The notes: generated by a model not told the origin, from the letters alone. Counted from the first letter of the stretch, positions 7,611 through 18,413 are shown. The stretch: DNA of 64,000 nucleotides from Xanthobacter oligotrophicus (GCF_008364685.1 NZ_VTTL01000002.1:124001-188000); one strand, 5' to 3'. Made by a program: numbers and translations.

Positions 7611-9907
7611 AGGGCCTGCCCTGCATAGGAAGGAAAAGGAATGACCTGACCCTCGGCGTCCTGCCCCTCGGCACCCTGCCCCGTCGGGCTTTCGGCCAGC
7701 ACACGCTTCACGTCGTCAACCACGTCGCTCACGTGCGGCCCGAAGGCGATGTTCGCGAGCAGCCGGTCGAGCAAAGTCAACAGGTGGGCGCGCGCCTCGG
7801 GCGTGGGAAGCAGCGACGGAAGCGTGGCGAGGGCCTCATCGGGCGCATGCTCGACGATGATGGACTGCCGCCGGATCACCGCCTGCGCGTCGTCGGACGG
7901 AAGCGCGAGGAGGCCCACCTCCTGCCCCACCAGCTCGCGGATCTGCTTCAGGGTGGAGAGGCGCTGCTGGCCGCCGCCGCGCTTCTGGGCGAGCAGCGCC
8001 ACGCGCACCGCCGCATCGGTGAAGCCGCCCTCGCGCAGGGCGGCAAGCGCCGACGCCACTTCCACCGGCGACTGCTCCACGATGGCGGTCGTCGCCGGCG
8101 TGGTGAGGTCGGGGTCCACCATGGCGAGGGTGCCGTAGAGGCGGAAGAATTCGGTCTCCACCGTAGCGTCGCGCATCTGCCGGTAGAGGTCGAAGCCGGC
8201 GGTGATGGCGGTAGCCATGAAATGCTCGGCGGCCACGTGGGGGCCGTCCTCGTTGCGCGGCGTGCGCTGGCCGCGGGCAAATTCGGCGAAGGGCGCCAGG
8301 GCGGCGAGGAACGGGTTGAGGTCGGAGAGGCCCCAGCGCACCGCCCGCAGCGGGTGCACGGCCCGCAGCGCCCGCCCCATCTCCGGCGTCACCACCGCGG
8401 AGAGGGCAGGATGCACGAAGGTCTCATAGGTCCGCGCATTGACCTCGGAAACGTTCGCCACCGCCTCGAATGGGATTTCGTCCTTGCGGCTGTATTTTTG
8501 CAGCACGGCGAGGTCTTCCACCCGGCGTTCGGTGAGCGTCACGTCGTATTTCACCTCGGGGCCGGAATGATCCTCCTCAATGGTCATGCCATAGAGGCCG
8601 GGCGCTAGCGCCTCCACATAGTCGATAAGGTCGACGATCTGCGCATGCTCGCGCTTGGCCACCGCCCCGGAGACGAAGATGCCCAGATGACCGACGCTCT
8701 GGTGCATCAGGCCCACCACCACCTGCCCCGCATCCTTCAGCGCCTGGGTGGTGGGATAAAGGTCCGCCACCCAGTTGATGGCCTGCTGCGGCGGGGTGAT
8801 GTTGTCGCCGAGCGAGGCGAAGACGATGATGGGCGAGCGCACCGCCTTCAGGTCGAAGGTCTTGCCCGGCGCCCATTCCGCCTTGCCGGCGGCCAGCTTG
8901 TTGCCGACGAACAGGTTCTCGACAATCCACTTGATCTCTTCCCGGTTCATCAGGAAGTAGCCGCCCCACCAGCGCTCGAACTCCAGGAAGCGCGCCGGCT
9001 CGGTGTCGATGCGGGAATAGAGGTTGTAATACTTGCCGAAATAGGTGTTAGCCGGGTTCAGATACTCGAAATTGTCCACCAGGTAGGCGCCATCGAACAC
9101 CCCGCCGCCGAGGTCCGCGGCCAGCGAGGCCGTCCACGCGCCGCCGAGCACGCCGCCGGCGTAGCGCATGGGGTTCTCGGCGTCGTTGCCGGCCCAGTAG
9201 GACATGGGCGCGCCGTTGACCACGATGGGACCCACGTTGTCCGGATCCAGCGCCGCCACCAGCATGGCGGCCCAGCCACCCTGGCAATTGCCCATCACCA
9301 CCGGCTTGCCGCGGGTGGGATGGCGCTCGCGCACGATGCGCACGAACTCGGCCTCCGCCAGCGAGACATCGGCCAGCGTCTGCCCCGGTACCGGCTCGGG
9401 GAAGAAGATGACCATGTACACGGCGTGCCCGGCCTTCAGCGCGAAGCCCACTTCCGAATCCGCCTTGAAGCCGCCGATACCCGGCCCGTGGCCGGCGCGC
9501 GGATCGATGATCAGGAACGGCCGCTTGTCGGGATCAAGCGTCACCCCCTCGGGGGGCTGGATGCGCACCAGGGCGTAGTTGGCGGGACGCGCGAAGGTGC
9601 GCGCATCGGCGATCGTCTCATAGTCGAAGGCGAGCAGCGGCGGCTTGCCGGCCTTCTCGTGGGCGATCCAGTTGTTGCCGCGCTGGCGCATGGTGTCCCA
9701 GAAGATGAGGGAGCGCTGGGCCGCGTCGAACGTGTAGGAGACCGTGTCGCGCCAGGCGCCGGTCGGATCCTGCGGGCGGCCAGCGGCGGCAAAGGCGCTC
9801 GCCGCGCCGCGCATGGCCGTGCCATAGGCCGAGACCGCCTCGCCGAGGCGCAGGCGGTAGATCTCCGCCACCCGGCCGTACACCTTCATCATGTCCAACG
9901 GGTTCAT
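7607..9907 (-). CDS. DUF3141 family alpha/beta hydrolase, PHA-synthase-like
   Basis: A 766-aa protein with an alpha/beta hydrolase core in its first 420 residues and a long helical C-terminal half. The nucleophile elbow is GNCQGG with Cys208, as in the G-x-C-x-G box of polyhydroxyalkanoate synthases rather than the usual Ser. Candidate partners are Asp368 (SLGDNITPP) and His407 (SVGHLGIFVSG), both in contexts reminiscent of PhaC. The family is known as DUF3141, without an established reaction. It lies between ackA (72-bp gap) and fabI (4-bp overlap), which links it to acyl-CoA, acyl-phosphate or acyl-ACP chemistry under the same control. The last 40 residues are Gly/Glu/Gln-rich and probably disordered. 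Confidence 0.88.
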   Translation of the reverse strand: MNPLDMMKVYGRVAEIYRLRLGEAVSAYGTAMRGAASAFAAAGRPQDPTGAWRDTVSYTFDAAQRSLIFWDTMRQRGNNWIAHEKAGKPPLLAFDYETIADARTFARPANYALVRIQPPEGVTLDPDKRPFLIIDPRAGHGPGIGGFKADSEVGFALKAGHAVYMVIFFPEPVPGQTLADVSLAEAEFVRIVRERHPTRGKPVVMGNCQGGWAAMLVAALDPDNVGPIVVNGAPMSYWAGNDAENPMRYAGGVLGGAWTASLAADLGGGVFDGAYLVDNFEYLNPANTYFGKYYNLYSRIDTEPARFLEFERWWGGYFLMNREEIKWIVENLFVGNKLAAGKAEWAPGKTFDLKAVRSPIIVFASLGDNITPPQQAINWVADLYPTTQALKDAGQVVVGLMHQSVGHLGIFVSGAVAKREHAQIVDLIDYVEALAPGLYGMTIEEDHSGPEVKYDVTLTERRVEDLAVLQKYSRKDEIPFEAVANVSEVNARTYETFVHPALSAVVTPEMGRALRAVHPLRAVRWGLSDLNPFLAALAPFAEFARGQRTPRNEDGPHVAAEHFMATAITAGFDLYRQMRDATVETEFFRLYGTLAMVDPDLTTPATTAIVEQSPVEVASALAALREGGFTDAAVRVALLAQKRGGGQQRLSTLKQIRELVGQEVGLLALPSDDAQAVIRRQSIIVEHAPDEALATLPSLLPTPEARAHLLTLLDRLLANIAFGPHVSDVVDDVKRVLAESPTGQGAEGQDAEGQVIPFPSYAGQAL

Positions 9908-9978
9908 GTGCGTCTCCTTCTAGAGTCGCCGCGTTTCGGTGAACCGCGAAACGGCCTCGGGCCATGGGCTTAAGCCGC

Positions 9979-11190
9979 TCAGATCTGGCCGGCGTCCTGC
10001 CGGCTCTCCGCCAGCACCGCGCGCATCTCGCGCACGATGGTCCATTCCTCGTCGGTGGGGATCACATAGGCCTGCGGACCGCTGCCCCGGGTGATGCGCG
10101 TCGCGCCGGACCGGTTGGCTTCCGGGTCCAGCTCGAAGCCGGCCCAGCGGGCGGCCTCGATCACCTCGGCGCGGGTGGCGGCATCGTTCTCGCCGATGCC
10201 GGCGGTGAAGACGAGGGCGTCGATGCCGCCCAGCGCCGCCACCAGCGAGCCAAATTCCCGGTTGATGCGATAGACGAACAGGTCGATGGCCCGCTGCGCG
10301 CTCGGCTCCGCCTCTGCCTTCTCGCGCAGCTCGCGCATGTCGTTGGAGATGCCGGAGACGCCGAGCAGGCCGCATTTCGTATAAAGGAAATGCTCGGCCT
10401 CCGGCGCGCTCATGCCCAGCTCACGCTGGAGATAGAACACCACCCCCGCATCGATGGTGCCGCAGCGCGTGCCCATCACCAGCCCGTCCAGGGCGGAAAA
10501 GCCCATGGTGGTGGCGATGCTCTTGGAGGCCGCATAGGCGCCAAGGCTCGCGCCCGAGCCGAGATGCGCCGCCACCACCCTGCCGTGGACGAGGCGTTCG
10601 TCCACATGCGGAAACTGGGTGGCGAGATAGGCGTAGGACAGGCCGTGGAAGCCGTAGCGCTTCACCCCCGCGTCGGTGAGGGACTGCGGGATGGCGAAGG
10701 CCTGGGCGATCTCCGGCTGGGTGCGGTGAAAGGCGGTGTCGAAGGCTGCCACCTGCGGCAGGCCCGGCACCCGCCGCGCGATGATGCGGATGGGCTCCAG
10801 GCTGCGCGGCTGGTGCAGCGGCGCGAGCGGGGAGAGCGTGTCCAGCTCGGCGATGATCTCCGGTGTCAGCCGCACCGCGTGGGTGTAGTTGGGGCCGCCG
10901 TGTACCACGCGATGGCCCACGGCGGCGAGCTGGTGGCCGCCGCGATGGGCCGCGAGCCAGTCGGAGAGGTAGGCCAGCGCCTCCTCGAACCCGTAGGCCG
11001 TATCGTGGAGCCAGCGCTCCTCCCCTACCACCGCGCCCTCGTGATCCTTCACCTTGAAGTGCGGGTCAGTACCGAGGCCCTCGAACAGGCCACGATAGAG
11101 GCGGTTGGGCACGTCCGCCCCATCGTCCACGAACACCTGGAACTTGAGGCTGGAGGAGCCCGCATTCAGGACAAGCTGCACCTTCGCCAT
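9979..11190 (-). CDS. ackA: Acetate kinase
   Basis: A 403-aa member of the acetate/propionate kinase family, the usual length. It opens with the phosphate-binding signature VLNAGSSSLKFQVF and carries the other family blocks, including HRVVHGG, AFDTAFHRT, YGFHGLSYAYL, AAHLGSGAS and FTAGIGEND. It interconverts acetyl phosphate plus ADP with acetate plus ATP. Only 2 bp separate its start from the pta stop, so the two enzymes are co-translated and together form the acetyl-CoA to acetate route. Co-occurrence with pta and fabI resembles the phosphate-stress pta-ackA operon described in Sinorhizobium meliloti; whether the same control applies here is inference. Confidence 0.96.
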   Translation of the reverse strand: MAKVQLVLNAGSSSLKFQVFVDDGADVPNRLYRGLFEGLGTDPHFKVKDHEGAVVGEERWLHDTAYGFEEALAYLSDWLAAHRGGHQLAAVGHRVVHGGPNYTHAVRLTPEIIAELDTLSPLAPLHQPRSLEPIRIIARRVPGLPQVAAFDTAFHRTQPEIAQAFAIPQSLTDAGVKRYGFHGLSYAYLATQFPHVDERLVHGRVVAAHLGSGASLGAYAASKSIATTMGFSALDGLVMGTRCGTIDAGVVFYLQRELGMSAPEAEHFLYTKCGLLGVSGISNDMRELREKAEAEPSAQRAIDLFVYRINREFGSLVAALGGIDALVFTAGIGENDAATRAEVIEAARWAGFELDPEANRSGATRITRGSGPQAYVIPTDEEWTIVREMRAVLAESRQDAGQI

Positions 11191-11192
11191 GC

Positions 11193-12176
11193 TCAGACCT
11201 CCACCGCCTTGGCCATCGCACGCTGCGCGTCAACCAGCAGGGACGCCACGGCGCAGGAGGCGAGCCGCGTGGTCTTGGAATCCGCCCGGCTGGTCAGGAT
11301 GATGGGCACGCGGGCGCCGAGCACGATCCCCGCGGCATCGGCGCCGGCCAGGAAGGTGAGGCTTTTCGCCAGCATGTTGCCGGCCTCAAGATCCGGCACC
11401 ACCAGAATGTTGGCCCGCCCCGCCACCGGCGAGATGATGTGCTTGATGGCCGCCGAGCCGAGGTCGATGGCGTTGTCGAGGGCCAGCGGCCCGTCCACGA
11501 TGCCGCCGGTGATCTGGCCCCTGTCCGCCATCTTGCACAGGGCCGCCGCCTCGATGGTGGAGGGCACGTTGGGGTTTACTGTCTCCATGGCCGAGAGCAC
11601 CGCGACGCGCGGCTCGTCGAATTTCAGCGCATTGGCAAGGTCGATGGCGTTCTGGACGATGTGGCACTTGTCTTCCAGCGACGGCGCGATGTTGATGGCC
11701 GCATCCGTGATGATCAGCGCATCCGGATGACCGGGCACGTCCATGACGAAGCAGTGGCTGATGCGGCGCGCAGTGCGCAAGCCGGTGTCGCGGGCCACCA
11801 CGGCGCTCATCAGCTCGTCGGTGTGCAGGCTGCCCTTCATCAGGGCGTCGGCCTCGCCGCAGCGCACCAGTTCCACCGCCTTGGCGGCGGCGTCGTGGCT
11901 GTGGGCGGCGCTCACCTGCCGCAGGGCGGAAATGTCCAGCTTGGCCGCAGCTGCGGCAGCGGCGATCTTCCCCGGCGGGCCGACCAGGATGGGCTCGATG
12001 AGGCCCAGTTCCGCCGCCTCCAGCGCTGCGCCGAGGGAGGCCTCGTCGCAGGGGTGGGCCACCGCCACCCGCAGCTTGGGCAAGGCCTGCGCGGTAGCGA
12101 TGAGACGATCATACTTCTCATGGCGCGGCGCCTGGGCGTGAGGCGATAAAGGCTCTAGGGCAATGGAGGCCGGCAT
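11193..12176 (-). CDS. pta: Phosphate acetyl/butyryltransferase
   Basis: A 327-aa protein of the short phosphotransacetylase/phosphotransbutyrylase family. It transfers the acyl group between CoA and phosphate to make acyl phosphate for the adjacent acetate kinase. Visible family features include ALMKGSLHTDELMSAVV, the ITDAAINIAP block and SAMETVNPNVPST, then a C-terminal GADAAGIVLGARVPIILTSR. The start at 12176 is preceded by GGGAGA seven bases upstream; a start at 12200 lacks such a site. It is the first gene of a minus-strand operon with ackA, DUF3141 and fabI. Substrate could be acetyl- or butyryl-CoA; the ackA partner favours acetyl. Confidence 0.9.
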   Translation of the reverse strand: MPASIALEPLSPHAQAPRHEKYDRLIATAQALPKLRVAVAHPCDEASLGAALEAAELGLIEPILVGPPGKIAAAAAAAKLDISALRQVSAAHSHDAAAKAVELVRCGEADALMKGSLHTDELMSAVVARDTGLRTARRISHCFVMDVPGHPDALIITDAAINIAPSLEDKCHIVQNAIDLANALKFDEPRVAVLSAMETVNPNVPSTIEAAALCKMADRGQITGGIVDGPLALDNAIDLGSAAIKHIISPVAGRANILVVPDLEAGNMLAKSLTFLAGADAAGIVLGARVPIILTSRADSKTTRLASCAVASLLVDAQRAMAKAVEV

Positions 12177-12332
12177 CAAGGTTTCTCCCTGTCGTCCCAC
12201 CGGTGCCGGCTGCTCAATCTGATCTTCCCCGGCGATCAGCGCGCGTGACAGGCGGAGAAAATAGCCTCTACCGGGGTAGGCTCAAGCCGAATTCGAACCA
12301 AAGCCTATGCCGAATTCAGGCTCTCGTCTTCC

Positions 12333-12346
12333 ATGACACAAATCAA
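12333..12346 (-). promoter_or_regulatory. Possible FNR/FixK-type box upstream of pta
   Basis: On the minus strand the sequence TTGATTTGTGTCAT matches 8 of the 10 defined bases of the FNR/FixK consensus TTGAT-N4-ATCAA. It lies about 157 bp upstream of the pta start, in the only gap that can hold the operon promoter. Oxygen control is plausible for a fermentation-type operon, but the match is imperfect. Confidence 0.25.
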
Positions 12347-12355
12347 TCCTTGGAT

Positions 12356-14065
12356 TTATGACGCTTTCGTATCGCCCGCATCGGACTGGTCCGTATCCGC
12401 CGCCGCCAGCGCCTCGACAGCCTTGCGCAGGGTGGGGTGGATGTCGATGCCATCAGGGTTGAAGCCGTGAGTCACCATCCAGTTGCGCCACTCGGTCTGC
12501 CGGCAGGCGCCGACGAGCGCGATGCCGCGCTGACGCAGGGCATCGGATACCTCCTTCAGGGTAAAAAGGCCCGTTACATCCACCTCCGTCACCGGCAGCA
12601 GATCCAGGATGACCGCCTTCGGTGCCCCCTCCTCGGCGCTGGTGGCCGCCAGCAGCGCGTGGCGGAAATGGCCGGCATTGAAGAAGACGAGCGGGCCGTT
12701 GAAGCGGAAGATGACGAGGCCGTGGGGCGCCGTCGCGCTTTCGTGCCGCGACAGGGCATGGAAGCCCGGCATGCCCGCCACCCGGCCGAGGATCTCCACC
12801 CGGGGCCGGGCGCTCATGCGCAGGAACCGCAGCAGGGCCAGCACGACGGCGACCAGGATGCCCTGGGTCGCCCCCAGCACCACCACCCCCAGCGTGGCGA
12901 GAAGTGAGATCACCGCCTCCGCCCGGTCGGCGCGGGCGATGAGGCGCAGGGTGGCGAGGTCCACCAGCGAGAGGCCCGCCATTACCAGCACCGCGCCCAG
13001 CGCCGCCACCGGCACGTAGCGCAGCGGCGCGGTGAGGAACATGAGCACCAGCGCCACCGCGATGGCGGCGAACAGCGCCGCGGCGTGGGTGCGCCCGCCG
13101 GCGGCATCCGCCATGGCGGTACGCGAATCCGCCCCGCTGATGGCGAAGCCATGGGTGAGGGCCGAAACCACGTTGGCGGCCCCGAGGGCGGCAAAGTCCT
13201 TGTCCGGATCCACCTCGTAGCCGTTCTTCGAGGCGAAGGAGCGGGACGTGAGCATCATGCTGGTGAAGCTCACCAGGGCGAGGCCGCCGGCGGCGGGCAC
13301 GAGCGCGGCCAGCGCGTCGGGATCGAGCTGGACCAGCATCACGCCCGGAAGCCCCACCGGCACCACGCCCAGGGTCTTCACCCCGGAAAGGTCGAGCCCC
13401 AGCAGGAACACCGCCAGCGCCGCGCCGGCCATGGCCAGCACCGCGGCCGGAAAGGCCGGCAGCAGCCGCCCGCTCGCGATCATGAGGCCGAACGCGCCGA
13501 GCGCGATGAGCAGGGTCGGCGGATGGGTTTCGCCCAGGCGCAGGACGAGATCGAAGGTCGCGTGCAGGACGTGGCCGGCCGTCCCCTCGATCCGCGTGAT
13601 CTTGGCGAGCTGGCCCAGCACGATGGTGATGGCGATGCCGTTCAGGAAGCCGATGAGGATGGGCTTGGACAGGAAATCGGCCAGCACGCCGAGGCGCAGG
13701 AACCGCGCGAGGATGCAGATGATGCCGGTGAGCAGCGCCAGTTCGGCGGACAGCGCCGCATAGGTCGCCCCGTCTCCGGCCGCCAGCGGCGCCACGGCCG
13801 AGGCGATGACGGCGCAGGTGGCCGCATCCGGCCCCAGCACCAGTTGGCGGGACGAGCCAAAGATGGCATAGGCCACAAGAGGGAAGACGCAGGAATAAAG
13901 CCCCACCTCCGGGCGGAAGCCGGCAAGCTCGGCATAAGCGATGCCCACCGGGATCGCCACCGCCGCCACCGCCAGCCCCGCCCTCAGGTCGGGGCCGAGA
14001 TCCACCCGGCGATAGGCGAGGAGGGCGGCAAGCCCGGGGGCCCAGCGCCTGAGGGCTTCACGCAC
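12356..14065 (-). CDS. SulP family anion transporter with STAS domain
   Basis: A 569-aa inner-membrane transporter. The first 430 residues contain ten or more hydrophobic segments, including the early family signature VAAVAIPVGIAYAELAGFRPEVGLYS. Residues about 440-550 form a STAS domain (VIFRFNGPLVFFNAGHFRHALL ... KAVILDLLPVTEVDVTGL), which regulates or couples transport. SulP proteins carry sulfate, bicarbonate, dicarboxylates or other anions; the substrate cannot be read from the sequence. It is transcribed towards pta, with 179 bp between them, and is probably a separate unit. No carbonic anhydrase or sulfate-assimilation gene is nearby to hint at the substrate. Confidence 0.92.
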   Translation of the reverse strand: MREALRRWAPGLAALLAYRRVDLGPDLRAGLAVAAVAIPVGIAYAELAGFRPEVGLYSCVFPLVAYAIFGSSRQLVLGPDAATCAVIASAVAPLAAGDGATYAALSAELALLTGIICILARFLRLGVLADFLSKPILIGFLNGIAITIVLGQLAKITRIEGTAGHVLHATFDLVLRLGETHPPTLLIALGAFGLMIASGRLLPAFPAAVLAMAGAALAVFLLGLDLSGVKTLGVVPVGLPGVMLVQLDPDALAALVPAAGGLALVSFTSMMLTSRSFASKNGYEVDPDKDFAALGAANVVSALTHGFAISGADSRTAMADAAGGRTHAAALFAAIAVALVLMFLTAPLRYVPVAALGAVLVMAGLSLVDLATLRLIARADRAEAVISLLATLGVVVLGATQGILVAVVLALLRFLRMSARPRVEILGRVAGMPGFHALSRHESATAPHGLVIFRFNGPLVFFNAGHFRHALLAATSAEEGAPKAVILDLLPVTEVDVTGLFTLKEVSDALRQRGIALVGACRQTEWRNWMVTHGFNPDGIDIHPTLRKAVEALAAADTDQSDAGDTKAS

Positions 14066-14524
14066 GATCCCGCTCCTCGCCTTGCCGCGTCACCGCGCAG
14101 ACGCTCGGGATTTGCGGCGGATACGCATGGCAGGATTTTAGACGAGGATGGCACCGGCTCATAGCCGGCTAAGGCGCCGCCCCAAAAGGGGCGCCCCGCG
14201 CGTCAGCGCGGGGCATAAGGCAAACTTGGAGGAAAAATCCCGACCGGGCCGCGTGCGGGGAAAGCGGCCCGGTCGACGCTGCCCGGAAGATTTCCTGCAG
14301 CGCGGGATCATCATTAGTCAGGGCCGAAGCCGCCGCATCCCCCAAACTGAGGACGGCGCGGATTTCCATTCCTCCCGCCCTAGATTTCATCGGCTGGAGC
14401 TTTGCGTCACCTCCGGCACAGGCCATGAAGGGACAGGACGCCACCGTTTCAGATCTGTGCCGGGTTCCGTCAGGCTCCCCCCTGAACGGATCCAGCTTCG
14501 AGGATGCCCCATGATTGATGCCGA
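14066..14524. other. Divergent intergenic region with tandem hairpins
   Basis: This 459-bp gap lies between the divergent sulP and VanZ-like genes. At 14173-14214 two hairpins lie side by side: one with GCCCC/GGGGC arms around AAAA, and one with 9-bp arms GCCCCGCGC and GCGCGGGGC around GTCA. Neither is followed by a T-run. I see no credible coding frame; a 91-codon minus-strand frame here has no ribosome binding site and low-complexity content. Confidence 0.45.
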
Positions 14525-14926
14525 ATGACCGCTGCTGCCACGGGCCTGCGCACCCTGCTGCGCCACAAGGACCGCGTCCTCAAAGGGCTCGCCGCCGTGC
14601 TGTGGCTGGTGATCGTCATCTTGTCCCTGCTGCCGGGAAGCGAGCGGCCGCACACCGGCTATTCCGGCAATCTGGAACACTTCGTCGCCTATCTGGGCAC
14701 GGGGGCGATGACGGCCTTCGCCTTTCCTGCGGCCTCGCTCCTGCGCCTCGCCCTGCCCTTCTGCCTCGCCTCCGGCCTGTTCGAGATCGCCCAGACCGTC
14801 ATTCCGGGGCGCTCGCCGGGCGTGGACAACTGGATGGCGAGCAGCCTCGGCGCCCTCGTCGGGATCATCGCCGTGCGCACCGTGGCCCGCCCCCTCCTGA
14901 TGCGCTGCCTCCGCCGCGAGACCTGA
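14525..14926 (+). CDS. VanZ-like membrane protein
   Basis: A 133-aa protein with about four hydrophobic segments. The blocks NLEHFVAYLGTGAM and LFEIAQTVIPGRSPGVDNWMASSLGALVGI match the VanZ-like family, with conserved Glu and His near the first loop and an Asp before the last helix. VanZ in enterococci gives low-level teicoplanin resistance, but most relatives are small membrane proteins of unknown function, and nothing around it suggests antibiotic resistance. It stands alone on the plus strand between two minus-strand genes. Confidence 0.85.
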   Translation: MTAAATGLRTLLRHKDRVLKGLAAVLWLVIVILSLLPGSERPHTGYSGNLEHFVAYLGTGAMTAFAFPAASLLRLALPFCLASGLFEIAQTVIPGRSPGVDNWMASSLGALVGIIAVRTVARPLLMRCLRRET

Positions 14927-14971
14927 CGGCGGAGCGGAGGGACCGCCCCCGCGCGGCCCCTCCCTGCCCGC

Positions 14972-16501
<1,530 letters not shown>

Positions 16502-16564
16502 GGTCTGGGCCTCTTGAAGCGGCGGGAAGGTGCCCCGTCTTCCCACTTCAAAAGACGCTCATCA

Positions 16565-16582
16565 ATGCTATCATTCGAGCAT
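16565..16582. promoter_or_regulatory. Candidate LysR operator between mmsA and lysR
   Basis: The interrupted palindrome ATGCTATCATTCGAGCAT has 5-bp arms ATGCT/AGCAT and fits the T-N11-A pattern of LysR-type sites. It lies centrally in the 102-bp divergent gap. A wider inverted pair, CTTCAAAA near 16547 and TTTTGAAG near 16594, frames it. Confidence 0.5.
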
Positions 16583-16603
16583 CTGTTATGCGGATTTTGA
16601 AGT

Positions 16604-17509
16604 ATGGATTGGGACCATCTGCGCGTCTTCCTCGCCGTGGCGCGGCAAGGGCAGCTTCTGGCGGCAGCGCGGCGGCTGGGGCTCAACCATGCCACCGTGG
16701 CCCGCCGGCTCGATGCGCTGGAGGAGGCGCTGGGCGCCCCCCTGTTCGATCGCCGCCCCGCCGGCTGCGTGCCCACCGAGGCCGGCGAGCGGCTGCTGCC
16801 GGCGGCCGAGCGGGTGGAAGCGGAGATGCTGGGCATCGCCGAGGGCTTCCGCGACGCGGCGGCGGACGTCTCCGGCACGGTGCGGATCGGCGCGCCGGAT
16901 GGCCTCGGCAATTACTTCCTCGCGGCGGAGCTGGGAGCGCTGGCCGCCCTCTATCCGGACCTCGTGGTGGAGCTGGTGCCCCTGCCGCGCACCTTCTCCC
17001 TGTCTCGACGCGAGGCGGATCTTGCCATCGTGCTCGACCGGCCCACGGAAGGCCGGCTGCTGGTTTCCCGGCTCATCGACTACACGCTCTCGGTCTACGC
17101 CGCCCGCGCCTATCTGGAGCGCCATGGCACCCCGGAGACGGCGGAAGACCTCGCCGGCCATGTGGTGGTGACCGGGGTGGAGGACCTCGCCTATGCCTCC
17201 GCGCTGGATTATTCCGGCGTGCTGGAGAAGCACGGGCGCAGCCGGTTTCGCTGCGCCAGCGTCATGGGCCAGATGGAGGCGGTGCGCGCGGGGGCCGGCA
17301 TCGGCGTGCTGCACGATTTCGCCGCCGGCCGGCATCTGGAGGCACAAGGGCCGGATGCGCTGGTGCGGATCCTGCCCGGCATCGGCTTTCGCCGCTCCTA
17401 TTTCCTCCTTGCCCACCCCGACACGGTGCAGGTGAGGCGCATCGCGGTGCTGCGGGATGTGCTGGCGCAGCGCTTCCGCGAGGAGCGCGCCCGCTTCATC
17501 GTCCCATGA
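16604..17509 (+). CDS. LysR family transcriptional regulator
   Basis: A 301-aa LysR-type regulator. Residues 1-60 are a winged helix-turn-helix (MDWDHLRVFLAVARQGQLLAAARRLGLNHATVARRLDALE), and residues about 90-295 a substrate-binding domain. The divergent mmsA gene and the candidate operator between them suggest that it controls mmsA. It closely resembles in layout the second LysR protein at 17496-18389 (both open MDWD-LR-FL--AR and carry VRIGAP and AI(V/T)LDRP blocks), so the two look like paralogues. Its 3' end overlaps the 3' end of that convergent gene by 14 bp. Confidence 0.92.
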   Translation: MDWDHLRVFLAVARQGQLLAAARRLGLNHATVARRLDALEEALGAPLFDRRPAGCVPTEAGERLLPAAERVEAEMLGIAEGFRDAAADVSGTVRIGAPDGLGNYFLAAELGALAALYPDLVVELVPLPRTFSLSRREADLAIVLDRPTEGRLLVSRLIDYTLSVYAARAYLERHGTPETAEDLAGHVVVTGVEDLAYASALDYSGVLEKHGRSRFRCASVMGQMEAVRAGAGIGVLHDFAAGRHLEAQGPDALVRILPGIGFRRSYFLLAHPDTVQVRRIAVLRDVLAQRFREERARFIVP

Positions 17510-18389
17510 AGACGGCGCGGTCGGCTCGGATGGTGGTGGTGATGGCCTCCAGCACAGCCCGCACCCGATTGAGGTGCTTGAGGTCGTCATGCACCGACAC
17601 CCAATAGCTGCGGGTCAGCCGGAAGGCGCCCTCCAGCAGCACCTGAAGGTTCGGATGGGCGGCCGCGAGAAACGCCGGCAGCACGCCCAGCGCCGCCCCG
17701 CTCACAACCGCATTCACCTGTGCGATGACGCTGGTGGAGCGGATGACGGGAGTCACTTCCACACCTGCCTCCAGCGTGGAGAAATCCAGCGCGCGGGTGA
17801 ACAGCAGTTCCGGGATATAGCCGGCGAAGACATGGCCCTGAAGCTCCGCCGCCGTGCCGGGCCGACCCCTGCGATCGAAATAGGCCGGCGTGCCATAGAG
17901 TTCGAGGGTGTAGTCCGTGAGCTTCTTCACGCTCAGCTGCCCGGCGATGGGGCGGTCGAGGGTGATGGCGATGTCCACCTCGCGGCTCGCCAGCGAATAG
18001 GCGCGCGGCAGGGCGACCAGTTCGGTCTCCAGCTTCGGATTTTCCGCCGACAGCGCCGCGAGGCGAGAGGCCAGATAGCCCACCCCCAGCCCTTCCGGCG
18101 CGCCGATGCGCACCCGCCCCGCCACCTGCATGCCGGCCTCGCCCAGGCCGACGATCTTGCGCAGGACGATGGATTCCATCTCCTCCGCCGCCTGCGCCAG
18201 CTTCTGGCCCTGCTCCGTAATCACCGTGCGGCGGCCGGCGCGGGCGACGAGGGGCGCCCCCACCTCCTTCTCCAGCCGGGCGACGCGGCGGCCCACCGTG
18301 GTATCGTCGAGCCCCAAAGCGCGCCCGGCCCCCGCCATCCGGCCGGTGCGCGCCAGCTGGAGGAAGATGCGCAAATCGTCCCAATCCAT
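17496..18389 (-). CDS. LysR family transcriptional regulator
   Basis: A 297-aa LysR-type regulator beginning MDWDDLRIFLQLARTGRMAG, with its helix-turn-helix at residues 15-45 (GRALGLDDTTVGRRVARLE) and an effector-binding domain after residue 90. An upstream in-frame Met at 18419 would add ten residues before the conserved MDWD start, so I use 18389. It is divergent from the GMC oxidoreductase and probably regulates it. It converges on the other LysR gene with a 14-bp 3' overlap, so read-through of either gene would be antisense to the other. Confidence 0.92.
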   Translation of the reverse strand: MDWDDLRIFLQLARTGRMAGAGRALGLDDTTVGRRVARLEKEVGAPLVARAGRRTVITEQGQKLAQAAEEMESIVLRKIVGLGEAGMQVAGRVRIGAPEGLGVGYLASRLAALSAENPKLETELVALPRAYSLASREVDIAITLDRPIAGQLSVKKLTDYTLELYGTPAYFDRRGRPGTAAELQGHVFAGYIPELLFTRALDFSTLEAGVEVTPVIRSTSVIAQVNAVVSGAALGVLPAFLAAAHPNLQVLLEGAFRLTRSYWVSVHDDLKHLNRVRAVLEAITTTIRADRAVFMGR

Positions 18390-18413
18390 GGCCTCGGGAT
18401 CTCTCGCCAATTG

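Noticed and set aside
12177-12355. PhoB box upstream of pta
   Set aside because: A CTGTCAC half-site exists near 12240-12260 on the minus strand, but no second half-site occurs at the required spacing.
14169-14444. 91-codon minus-strand frame in the sulP-VanZ gap
   Set aside because: No ribosome binding site, low-complexity content, and it runs through two hairpins.
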